DNA of 64,000 bases from Mesostigma viride. Lineage: Eukaryota > Streptophyta > Mesostigmatophyceae > Mesostigmatales > Mesostigmataceae. The position numbers and the translations under genes are program-made. The DNA is taken from assembly GCA_009746045.1 (NCBI GenBank), contig RPFO01000156.1:2716452-2780451 (forward strand). The letters are read 5' to 3'. Positions 54,090 to 64,000 of the stretch are shown here, piece by piece. Below the pieces are notes generated by a model. The model was not told the DNA's origin. It did not search any database and worked only from the letters and a program-made list of their open reading frames with translations. The first letter of the stretch is position 1. Every line of letters begins with the position of its first letter.

Positions 54090-54325
54090 ACCAACCACAT
54101 GCCCCCACCTACCCTTCGTGCATCCCGCCCTTGACGAGGCACAACCATGTGCCCCCACCTACCCTTTGTGCGTCCCTCCCTTGACAAGAAACAAGCACGT
54201 GCACCTATCTAACCTTTGTGCATCCCTTCCTTGGCAAGGAACAAGCACACCCACCCACCTACTCCACATGCATCCCTCCCTTGACAAGGAACAAGCACGA
54301 TCACCCAGCTACCCACTAGCACGGC
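54090..54325 (+). repeat. Minisatellite, four to five units of about 55 bp
   Basis: Repeated pattern of TGCATCCCTCCCTTGACAAG, GAACAAGCAC and CACCTACC, with increasing divergence at the edges. Confidence 0.85.
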
Positions 54326-54559
54326 AGCAAGGCAGACCTTACAATGGCAAGTGATGTTTATCGGTAGAAACTGTTAGACAACTAGCAAACGAGCCAGCCG
54401 GTGAAGAGCAAGGCACGCATGCAAGGAATTTGTCGTTGCCTATGTCTACGCTTGTGTTTGTCACTGCCGTTGAAATCTGCATTTGCATCAGCAGGCCCGA
54501 TCGAACTCCATGTCGCCACCCGCATTTCCACTTATACTTCACGGCCCCTTATTCTTCTC

Positions 54560-54950
54560 TTGTGCCTGCCTTTGCCCTAACTGTTACCCTAGCATCTGCC
54601 CTTGCCCCTATCCTTTGATCCCCAGTGTTTGCCGTTGCCCTCATCCTTTCCCTAGTGCCTGCCCTTGTCTTCATCTTTTCCCTTGTGCCTGCCCTTGCCC
54701 TTGTCCGTTCCCTCGTGCTTGACTTGTCCTAATCTCTTTCCCTTGCGCCTGCCCTTGCCCTTATCCGCTTCCCTTGTGCCTGCCCCTGCCCTTGCCCTTG
54801 TCATTTCCCTTGAGCCTGCCCTTTTGGCAAGCACAAGTGCCTTTGTCCTTTCCTTGGCCTTGTGCTTGCTCTTCCAGTTTCCCTTTCCTTTGCTCGTGCG
54901 GTTGCCTTTGCTCTTACCCGGGTGCTTGCCCTTGCCGTTTGCAAGCTGCA
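54560..54950 (+). repeat. Pyrimidine-rich TGCCCTTGCCCTTGTCC repeats
   Basis: Imperfect 6- to 12-bp units across about 390 bp. Long Lys/Gly- or Pro/Cys-rich frames here are artefacts. Confidence 0.85.
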
Positions 54951-54969
54951 TTATTGTCTTAGCAAGCTA

Positions 54970-55670
54970 GCAAGTGCAAACTGGCACTGAGCCAGAAATG
55001 CAAGCAAAGCAGCCAGTGTAAATAAGGATGGACGGGAACAGTAGAAAGCTAGGGGTGGCAACGGTGCTAGAGCTCATGGCAACAAGGTGGTCCCATTCTT
55101 GCTGCATTGGGTGCGTTGCGTGGGTGGGATATTGCGAGAGGGGGACATTCTTGCCTTGGTTGTGTTTTCACATGCACCCGGTGCTTGAATTTATGCGTGC
55201 AAGGGTGGCTGGTATCCCAACCAACAGCCTAAGAGGAAAAAGAGTGCTTAGAAAGCAAGAATGACTTAATGTTGGTAATAGCAGTGGCGGCAGCAAAAAC
55301 TGTTGTTATAGATGCAAGCTACAACACTGCGGATGGTTTCTCACACTAATGTGGATAATGATAATGCATGCCACTTAACGGGACCATATAAACCACAACA
55401 AGAATAAATCGTGAGAGCAAAAGAAAGGGGAGTACAAAATGGCCGGCTTACCTAGCTACAGCAAAAAAATTACATGAAAAACAAGATAACTCACCTTTGT
55501 CGCAGCAGTGACCATATCAGACAGCTCACAAAAACTTGTTGATCCTTGAAACTTCCTGCTTGAAGGCAGCCACCAACGGTCTGGAGTTTTCACCCCAGTC
55601 CTTCTCAACAGCCAAGGAAAAGGGAAAGAGAGAGGAGGGGTGCGGGAGGGACAAGAGAGCGGGGGGTGGG
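54970..55670. other. Region without recognised feature
   Basis: Unique-looking sequence with no domain-bearing frame on either strand. Confidence 0.4.
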
Positions 55671-55671
55671 A

Positions 55672-55849
<178 letters not shown>

Positions 55850-55859
55850 AGAAGTGCGG

Positions 55860-56845
55860 GTGGGGGTGGGAGAGGTGGGATGGAAGATTCACTACGTTAG
55901 CAGGCGACTAAACTGCTACAATGACACAAAACCACGGAGCTAGGCCCTTAACTCCATCAGATCAGAGTGAAAACCCATGTTGAAACTGGGACAAATGCCA
56001 TTAGAATGTTACTATGACCGTGGCTAGTAAACGTGAATTGACACCCAGGTTGTGACTTCAACGATTGGAGGCAACCTTGCCAAGTCTCCCAAATGCAGTC
56101 GGCTAGACAAGCTTCACAAAAAACGCAGCAAACATGTTAACGTTGCTAATATTCCAACGACGCGCATCCGCAGTCCGGCTGCCAATGAAGTCTTCTTGGT
56201 CGCCAGCTGTGCACAGAGGAGTAACCGCTAGAGACGCCAATTTGCGAACAACTCATTACAATTACAAAGCGCAGGAAGCAGATGGCTATGCATCAACAAT
56301 TACTTCCGCTCGCCCTCGTATTTTGCCAGGTCTATCTGCCCAAACTGGGTAAATGTTTTGCGATCGGTGAAATTGGCACTCTAGTGACTTACTTTCCCAG
56401 AAAGTGTCCATTCACACGACAACCGACTCACGCTCACACGTCGTGAGGAGTTGCCGATAGGATAAAGAAGCCGAACGATGAATTGCTGTACATAAATGCC
56501 ACGCTAACGGCGTCGTGAACTGACTTCTTGCAATCACGATTAAAGTGCCCGGCCCAACAACAAATTGGCGACACACGACCCCGCAACTGGAAAAGAATTC
56601 TGGCCACATTGATATACATCGGTTTGATAAATTAAAACCTCGCATTCGGTTCTGGCTAGCCTCAAACGCATGCGCCTTGAAACCTTTCTCCTCCTGGCGG
56701 CCACAGTTTCTCGGTTCTCTTGTTCCGTTGGTCGTGCCGCTAGCGTGCCACCCGCTCCAGTCCCTAAAATTCAAATTCGTGTTGTTCGAGAAAACGTTGT
56801 CGGGTCGGCGACGGCACGATGCCGGGCCGGGCTGCATGGGCCATG
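55860..56845. other. Region without recognised feature
   Basis: No recognisable domain, RNA or repeat. Frames running through 56545-57329 are long only because they enter the tandem array that follows. Confidence 0.4.
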
Positions 56846-56849
56846 GAGG

Positions 56850-57285
56850 GTGGTGGTACACAAATACCGTACAGGTGGTACACAACTGCAGCCAGGACAA
56901 CAGCCGGGCGCTGCGTACCTGCCGTGGGAAGGAGGGGGTGGTACACAAGTACCGTACAGGTGGTACACAACTGCAGCCAGCACAACAGCGAGTCGCTGCG
57001 TACCCGTGGGAAGGAGGGAGGTGGTACACAAAAACCGTACAGGTGGTACACAACTGCAGCCAGCACAACAGCGAGTCGCTGCGTACCTGCCGTGGGAAGG
57101 AGGGGGGTGGTACACAAATACCGTACAGGTGGTACACAACTGCAGCCAGCACAACAGCGAGTCGCTGCGTACCTGCCGTGGGAAGGAGGGAGGTGGTACA
57201 CAAAAACCGTACAGGTGGTACACAACTGCAGCCAGCACAACAGCGAGTCGCTGCGTACCTGCCGTGGGAAGGAGGGGGGTGCTAC
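56850..57285 (+). repeat. 86-bp tandem repeat, five units
   Basis: Units of 83-86 bp (GGTGGTACACAA, ACCGTACAGGTGGTACACAA, CTGCAGCCAGCACAACAGCG, AGTCGCTGCGTACC). Units are nearly identical, and several frames stay open on both strands. These are not taken as genes. Confidence 0.95.
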
Positions 57286-57296
57286 ACAAATATCCG

Positions 57297-57534
57297 ACCT
57301 ATATATTAGCGATAGCCGCCGCCTATTAAACAGGTCCTATTCATCACGAGCGTCAACGCCCCGTCATCGCCCCGTCATCGCCCGGCCGAGGGCCTTAACC
57401 TGTTAACTGTTTATTCGGAGTGATAGTCAACGACCTATACTACCAATAGCTGCCGCATTTCAAACATCGGTTTTTCATCGGGCCCGTCGAGGGCGATGAC
57501 GGTGACGGTCGTCACCGTCATCGCCCTCGACGGG
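57297..57534 (+). repeat. Repeat unit R and palindrome P, left of hAT
   Basis: R (AGCCGCCGCC ... CGTCAACGCCCCGTCATC) recurs at 61667-61905 and 61955-62150. It is followed by a palindrome at 57484-57534 with a 25-bp perfect stem (CGTCGAGGGCGATGACGG side) and loop GGTC. The hAT element is inserted exactly at its right edge. Confidence 0.85.
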
Positions 57535-60500
57535 CAGTGTTTTTTTTAAGGTTTTCGCTACTAGTGGCGCTAGGCCACTTGTGGCGTTTCGAACTATGAA
57601 AACTTCAGTTTACTCGGCCAATGTGTGGCTTTAAGCCAATTAAAATTGGGCTTGGCACGGCCACGTGTGGCGGGCTGGCTTTTTGGTGCAGCAAATGACC
57701 CTGCCGGCAGTGGGGTCAGCGCGGCGCGGCGCCGTACTGGCTGTACACAAGGCGGGCGAGCGTCTCCGTCTCAGGCATCGGCGCCGGGCGCCGGCCGGGC
57801 CGCCGGCTGCCCGGCCTGCTGGCGGGCAGCCCCATTCTCATCATACTTCAATTGCACTTGTGTCTTCCTACTTAAATGAAAAGTATAAAAACCTATGAAG
57901 GTGTAGTGTTTACTAACGCGTTAAATAATGAGACTAAGGATGCATTATAGTTACCTAATTAGTTTCAGTCTACTATGAAGTGAGGTTACTCAGTCAAAAG
58001 TCAACTGAAAGTTAGTCAGCTCATAAGCTTCAGTAAGCGGCCGTACTAAATTTATGAAATCACTACGTCACGCGAGAATAAATTCAAAAAAAAGCACTGT
58101 GTGCTTTGAACTTACTTAATTTGTTGTATTGGCGCAGTATTACTTCTCACGACCGACTTAGTAATGTTTGGCTTCCTAGTTTCCGTGATTCCGTCATGAA
58201 CGAATAATAAGGATTATGGCTCATTCGCAATTGCTCATTGGTGGCCTCATCATTTTATTTAAAGTTCATTAATAATTACGCCCCTCTAAAAGCGAAGCCA
58301 TGACTAGCTTGCACACTTGACTACATGCCGATGGCGGGGACAATGTAAGCAATTACGTTGTCGTCAGAAGGCCGGGCAACAAACTTGAAAACGCTAGCTG
58401 CCCAAAATTTGAGATTCCGCGGAAAGCACAGAAAATAAGAAAACTTAGTAGCTAGCAGCAAGGAATCATATAAGCAATTATGTATTTAAGTAAGAACACT
58501 GCCGGTTGCGCGGCGGCCCTTCTCCGCAGACCACACTGCATATGCCGCCTGGATCGGCATGTCTTCGTATGAAGAGCTGCATGCAAAGATGCGGACCGCC
58601 ACGTTCAGATGGCGCTCGAGAAGGCGGTTGCGAATATCGCTCTTAATGAAATTCATGTGGCTGAACCTCCGCTCATTCTCCACGCTGGTAAGAGGGAGGA
58701 GCAGCATCAACTCTGCCAGCTGCAGATACGCCCCCACAAACTCGTGCATGAGCGGGTTGGTCAACAAAACCTTCCACAACGCCCTTGCGGACGTGTACTC
58801 CTGGCTGTTGCTCTTCATCATGAGCATAAAGGAGTCGAGCTGGTCATCCAGGAGGGACGGGGAAATCAGTGGGCCCACCTTCTTCCCATTCACCATGGTG
58901 ACCCCCACAGCAAACTTGCGCTTGAGCACCTGAACTTGTTTCTGCACCTCGGCCACGTCGCGCTCCTTCTCAGTCCACCAGCCTGGCTGCAAAATGGACA
59001 TCGCGGAGAGCAGACCGTTTGGTGGGAATCGGATATCGAAGTCGTCCAGCACCACCTTGGCCGCAGCGGTAGCCTGCTCCTGCGCAGCAATTACGCGGAG
59101 TCTGAACTCCTCCTCCGTGACACTTGCCACTGAAACGTAGCGAGCCCGAGAACCCGAGGCCTCGTGCACCGTTTGACATGTTACCGGGTGTTCCATTTCC
59201 TGGCAGTTGCGGAAAACCTCGCCGCGGTCGGTGAGAAAGGGTGACGTGTCGGCATCCAAGTCTATAAACCCCTTCCAGAGGGTCCCAGTGAACACCTTGG
59301 GCCCTTCCACATACTCATCACGGATTGTTGTCTTGCAGTCCTCGATCGCATGGGCAAGGGTGTCGAGCTGCAGGTCCTGCTGCTGGCACTGCTTGACCAA
59401 GAAATTCATGGCATCCAGCATGCGCGCGAACACGACCACCCCGAGCTGGGTGTCAATGTCCAGCATGTTGGCTAGCAAGTCCTGTGCTGCTGCCATTTGC
59501 TCCACTTCCTTGTGTTGGTAGGTGGCCAAGCACATGGCGATCGCAGGATACTCAATGCGGAACGTGTTGAGGCACCCCTGCACGCTAAGCCAGCGTGTGT
59601 CGGACACGCGCTGCAGCTTCCGGCCACCCGTGCCCAGCATCCCCTGCCACATCTTCAGTTGCTCTGACTTCATGGCTGAGTGCGCCACCCAGTTGTGTGC
59701 TGACTTGAGGATTGACTCCACCCGCGCAAACAAGGAGTTCCCCTTGAGCTCGTTCGCTATCAGGCTGAGCTTGTGCGGCGCGCAGTGCATGGGCACGAGG
59801 AAGGGTGCATTGCTCATCAAGAGCTTCTTCCCGACACCCTTCCGCTGCCCCATCATCACCGATGCCCCATCTGACCCGAAGCCAACCAGCTTCACCACGA
59901 GCTGATCGTCCGTGATTCCGAGCATGCCTCGCATTACTATGCACAGCTCGTTGTGCAGGGAGAGGGCGTCCACCGCAGTCACCTTTTTTAGCGTGACAAA
60001 CTCCTGCTGCTTTATTCCATCCTCCACAAAAGCCACCTCCACCGACATGAATTCTACGTTATCATTGGCCTTGGACTCATCGACGGTGACCGCGACATAC
60101 CTAGCCGCGGCGACCCTTGCCTTAAGGTCAGCAAGCAACACGGCATCCAACGCCTCCGCCATCTCCCAACCTGAGCCGTCAGTCCAATGGTGGGAGGGGA
60201 GCGCGTCCCTCATCTCCTCGTATTCGCAAAGGAGCGTTGGCAGCGACTCATAATCAGTCATAGGCTTACCCTTCGCCAGGGTGTACGCCATCGCCTTGAA
60301 CTGCTTGAGCTTAAGTCGGTCGGACTTGCTCAGCTGACCAGGGGGGGGGCAAACTCGCCCATGACCGTCTGCCTCTGCCGGCTCTGCGTGCTCCTCTCCT
60401 CCCCTGAATACACCCGCAGGCACTCGCTCTTCTCCTTCGCAATGGCGGCCACGTGAGAGTCAGCCACAACGTGTGTCTTGAAAGTGTCGATCTTGAAAAC

Positions 60501-61658
60501 CTTGGTCCCCCTACCCAGCCCGATGGTGACCTTGGCATCACGGCAAGGGCCGCAGTATGCTTCGTCCTTCTCTTCGTCATAGCGCAACCATGGGAAACGC
60601 AGCCCCCATTCGGGTTTCCACTTCCTATTGGCATCCGCGCCCTTCCAATCCCTCTTGGCAGGTGGCGCTACGAAAATGGAAAGCAGCACCAAGGAAATGA
60701 GGGGCGCATCACATCCATTCGAAGGCACATCGGACCCCACTTCCCCGTCCATGACCTTAATGCTGACCTTGATGTAGTTCGCGTCTGCCCCTATCACCTC
60801 GGGATGTTCGGGCGCCCCCTCACTCTCTACCCGCCGAGCAGCAGCCCGCGTCTCCTTCGACCTAAGCCTTTTCGCCTCCTCGGGAGCGATCTCTACCGTC
60901 GCCTTGGTTTTCCCAACGACAATGGAGGCTCCATTCGGACCTGGAAAGATTGGTTTGCATCGCATTCCGGCTGGGAGGGCCAAAGGCTTCCGGCCAAGCC
61001 CGGTGCCATAAAACACACTATTTCTTCTCTCTCCTCCCCTCACTACCTGCGGCGGCCCAGGTGGCCTAAACGGCCCAGCGTCTGCCATGGATTTTTCCTA
61101 CTTGGTAAATTAACAACAACGATTACTAGTGCCGAAAGTCGAAACACATTAGTCAATGCAGTATGGCTGGCGAGTGACTTAATACTGAGGCGCCAGGCCG
61201 CCACTCGCCAGCTGTTATATGAGCCAGCTGTCGTGAAAATGCAGTTAATGAAATGCACACAAGCTGCAGTCTGCACAGTGCACTCTCCGTGCTCTGGTCT
61301 CGGGCAGCGGGCCACTTGCCACTTGGCACTTGGCCGCCGGCCGGGCTCTACGTACTGTACATGCACTATGCAGTCAGTCAGTCATAGTAGTACTCATAGT
61401 AGTAGTCTAGTACTAGGGAGGCTTGTGGCGGAACGCCGACCGGAAGACCGGCTGACACCGCCAATTGTGGCGTAACCTGTACTAGAGTAAACTTCAGGCA
61501 CGGCCACCCTGTGGCGAAACGAAACTACGAAGTAGAACAGCACGGCCAAATTGTGGCTTCTTGGGAGCCCTGTCAAAGTGGGTGGCAACGCCACATTTTG
61601 CCAAAAAAAGTGCCACACCGCCACATTTGGCGGTGTATCGCCACTAAAAAAAACACTG
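57535..61658 (-). mobile_element. hAT DNA transposon, nearly intact (4.1 kb)
   Basis: The ends are CAGTGTTTTTTTTA at both termini (inverted), flanked by a perfect 8-bp duplication TCGACGGG at 57527-57534 and 61659-61666. 8-bp duplications and CAGTG-type ends are hallmarks of hAT. Subterminal regions are dense in TGTGGC/GCCACA motifs, likely transposase sites. One transposase gene runs on the minus strand. Confidence 0.93.
58486..61088 (-). CDS. hAT transposase with N-terminal zinc finger (one frame break)
   Basis: Frame 1 (61088-60330): a basic region, then a TTF/BED-like zinc finger (FPWLRYDEEKDEAYCGPCRD ... FKIDTFKTHVVADSHVAA). Frame 2 (60423-58486): the RNase H-like catalytic core with YVAVTVDESKANDNVEFMSV, LVGFGSDGASVMMGQRKGVG, MHCAPHKLSLIAN, RVSDTRWLSVQGCL and the hAT C-terminal dimerisation motif LPLTSVENERRFSHMNFIKS. 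The two frames overlap at a run of nine G (C on the coding strand) at 60341-60349, where one base of length change would join them. The combined protein would be roughly 860 residues. It cuts and pastes the element; otherwise the ORF looks undamaged. Confidence 0.9.
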
Positions 61659-62150
61659 TCGACGGGCCAACATCTAAACTCTTCTCTTAATCAACAATCT
61701 ATATTACCAATAGCCGCCGCCTATCAAACAGATCCTATTCATCACGCGCGTCAACGCCCCGTCATCGCCCCGTCATCGCCCCGTGATCGCCATGCCGAGC
61801 CAGCCGAGGGCCAACCTCTTAACTCTTTACATTTGTATTCGGAGTAGTAGTCAACGACCTATATTACCAATAGCCGCCGCATATCAAAAAGGTCGTATTC
61901 ATGACGCCCGTCGAGGGCGATGACGGTGACGCCGTCACCGTCATCGCCCACGGGCCAACATCTAAACTCTTCTCTTAATCAACAATCTATATTACCAATA
62001 GCCGCCGCCTGTCAAACAGATCCTATTCATCACGCGCGTCAACGCCCCGTCATCGCCCCGTCATCGCCCCGTCATCGCTCCGTGATCGCCATGCCGACTG
62101 CCGAGGGCCAACCTCTTAACTCTTTATTCGGAGTAATAGTTAACTGCCGG
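61659..62150 (+). repeat. R-P-R tandem units, right of hAT
   Basis: Two R copies with a palindrome between them at about 61907-61952 (GGGCGATGACGGTGAC, loop GCC, GTCACCGTCATCGCCC). This palindrome is unoccupied and gives the empty-site counterpart of the hAT target. Confidence 0.85.
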
Positions 62151-63255
62151 CATTGCCATACAAGAAGAAGCTCTCGATCCTAGGTATAGACTACCTCGGG
62201 TATCATCATCGTAATTGCTAGCATCGAGATCATTCATACCTACCGACGATGGCCAGCTTCAAAAGAAAAATGTCGACCAACAGACAGGACCTATCGCCGG
62301 GAACCCTCAAGGCAATAAGGGCGAGACAGGCTTTCACCGTTAAGTAAAGTTGTCCACATCGTGCTAAGGAATTTGTGCTAATCTATGAGTACCTATATGG
62401 ACACTTTGTCGCATTTTTTACATGGCAAATAAGCGATGTATGTGTCATGTAGGCTGCCATTGGTGCATGCATGCATGGGCCAGCAATGATGGTCAGAGGT
62501 ACATTGTGCCTATGAGATAACCATCGATTTGTTGATCAGCAAGTGATTCATTACGTGAGACAACAATATGTTTGGGGGCTAAGCTTCTTACATTGGTCAC
62601 ATGGCCCGCCATAATTGTTTTCTTATGTGTTTAAGGTTAGGGCTCTGTTCATGACTGAACGTCATGAACGCGCTCTATTCATGACATTGATTAATTGATT
62701 TTAATTAGTCTCATGTCCATGTTGGGGGACCGGGATCTCTGAATTCCCCAAAGAAGATATAGTGGAAGTCCCCCAAGACGTCAATATCCGTCAAGACGTC
62801 AATAACTACATGTATGTCCACAGCTCAGCTAGTAGTCTAAAATATGGGCCTCGAGCTAATCTTGCACGCAAGCAATGCCTATCATCAAGGATGAATTAAT
62901 GCCTATCAACAAGGAGACAATCATGCTTGTTAAATTTCCTAGGACCCACAACTGGGGGGTCGTAGTCTTTGACAATGTCCGCCTGGGCAACGCTACTAAT
63001 CCTACATATCCGAGGTCCCATGTATGAATAAGAGGGGTTGAGCGGATGACGCCAACAGTGTCTGTGCTCTGCATGTCAGCTAAAATCATATCGCGGAGAC
63101 AAACATATGGCGGTATGTCCAATGTTGGCCACTGCGTCGCCTAACAGGTTCTTACATGGTCGGCAAGGGCCTGACCATGTAAGAAGATATCTCCCTGGCT
63201 GGCCAGTCCACAAGGAACCAGCACAGACCTCATCTGAATCAACCTGATTAATTAA
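62151..63255. other. Region without recognised gene
   Basis: A minus-strand frame at 62856-63122 has no recognisable domain. A CAAGGAGACAATCATGC box near 62905 may be a decayed MITE end. Confidence 0.35.
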
Positions 63256-63261
63256 CTAACT

Positions 63262-63325
63262 ACTTAATTCATTTATTAAACTCATGCCCCCATTAGGGAG
63301 TCAAGGAGCATTAGCTAACCCCGAT
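63262..63325 (-). mobile_element. Diverged LINE 3' end
   Basis: Tail and a degenerate hairpin (CTCCC, loop TAAT, GGGGG) related to 36575-36640. Confidence 0.5.
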
Positions 63326-63620
63326 TAATTAATTAATTAATTAATTAAACACGTGCTCCTGTTGGGGAGTCACGGAGCACCGAAGTGCTTTTAATCCCTG
63401 TATGTGCACAACAGGAGAAAGGGCAGAGACCCCCAGTCTCCTTCATGCCTAAGGCATGCCACAGCTGCATTCGGGAACGCTAGCTAAACGGACACGCTAA
63501 CGATCCGGCAATCTGTGGGTGCAATAAGACCCATGTGAGCATGGCATAACACTAGGAGCGTGGGCAAGTAATCTCATCATAGCCAGGACGTAGCATGGCT
63601 GTACTAGGACTATACCCCGA
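63326..63620 (-). mobile_element. LINE (ORF1 subtype 2) 3' end
   Basis: TTAAT tail, hairpin (about 63357-63380, loop CAAC) and 3' UTR closely match 30887-31170. It runs into the GGAT array. Confidence 0.8.
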
Positions 63621-63623
63621 TCA

Positions 63624-64000
63624 ATGGATGGATGGATGGATGGATGGATGGATGGATGGATGGATGGATGGATGGATGGATGGATGGATGGATGGATGGA
63701 TGGATGGATGGATGGATGGATGGATGGATGGATGGATGGATGGATGGATGGATGGATGGATGGATGGATGGATGGATGGATGGATGGATGGATGGATGGA
63801 TGGATGGATGGATGGATGGATGGATGGATGGATGGATGGATGGATGGATGGATGGATGGATGGATGGATGGATGGATGGATGGATGGATGGATGGATGGA
63901 TGGATGGATGGATGGATGGATGGATGGATGGATGGATGGATGGATGGATGGATGGATGGATGGATGGATGGATGGATGGATGGATGGATGGATGGATGGA
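63624..64000 (+). repeat. (GGAT)n microsatellite, reaches the window end
   Basis: More than 90 perfect ATGG units. The true length is unknown because the window ends inside it. Confidence 0.98.

Noticed and set aside
54460-54960. Cys/Pro/Leu-rich plus-strand and Lys/Gly-rich minus-strand frames
   Set aside because: Artefacts of the TGCCCTTG repeats.
56412-57406. Several overlapping frames of about 160-260 codons on both strands
   Set aside because: They stay open only because they run through the nearly identical 86-bp tandem units, with no domain and no preferred frame.

Overview
The window reads as nuclear DNA of a eukaryote, most likely a green alga (core chlorophyte; inferred). The reasons are intron-split housekeeping genes with GT..AG junctions, TGTAA polyadenylation motifs, a plant-type ATP synthase subunit e, and GC-rich exons set in a very repeat-rich landscape. 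About three quarters of the window is mobile or low-complexity DNA.

Host genes. (1) The 3' end of a two-WW-domain, single-membrane-span protein lies at 2-607 (+). (2) Between 15.9 and 29.4 kb are three genes. A minus-strand pair holds a 49-residue ATP synthase subunit e-like ORF (17338-17487) and, only 51 bp downstream, a three-exon gene for a 141-residue conserved protein (15897-17286). This spacing suggests a bicistronic transcript. Diverging from it is a complete 12-exon succinate dehydrogenase flavoprotein gene, SDHA (18254-29372, 625 aa), whose introns carry decayed copies of the neighbouring exon edges. (3) A possible orphan mitochondrial-presequence exon lies near 53.0 kb.

Mobile regions. 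1.3-15.2 kb, 29.8-40.1 kb and 63.2-63.6 kb are nested LINE mosaics: ORF2 relics, ORF1-only non-autonomous elements, a reverse transcriptase-ORF1 chimera, and many 3' ends that share one hairpin design followed by AT-rich tails. Two copies of a TTAA-target DNA transposon (6.9-9.6 and 34.3-36.6 kb), palindromic MITEs and a SINE-like element are nested in them. 40.1-43.9 kb holds unassigned sequence, G/T-rich low-complexity DNA and paired hairpins.

44.0-51.9 kb (-) is a Ty3/gypsy-type retrotransposon in the order gag, protease, cytosine-5 DNA methyltransferase, reverse transcriptase, RNase H, integrase, PHD finger. The methyltransferase and PHD modules together make it the most remarkable object here. 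57.5-61.7 kb is a nearly intact hAT transposon with a perfect 8-bp target duplication, inserted in a palindrome of a tandemly repeated unit. The window ends in a long GGAT microsatellite.

Taken together, the host genes point to mitochondrial respiration (complex II, ATP synthase), while the retrotransposon carries its own chromatin-writing and possible chromatin-reading domains. Frames inside the large elements are repeatedly broken by single-base differences at homopolymers, so either recent decay or assembly error must be considered.
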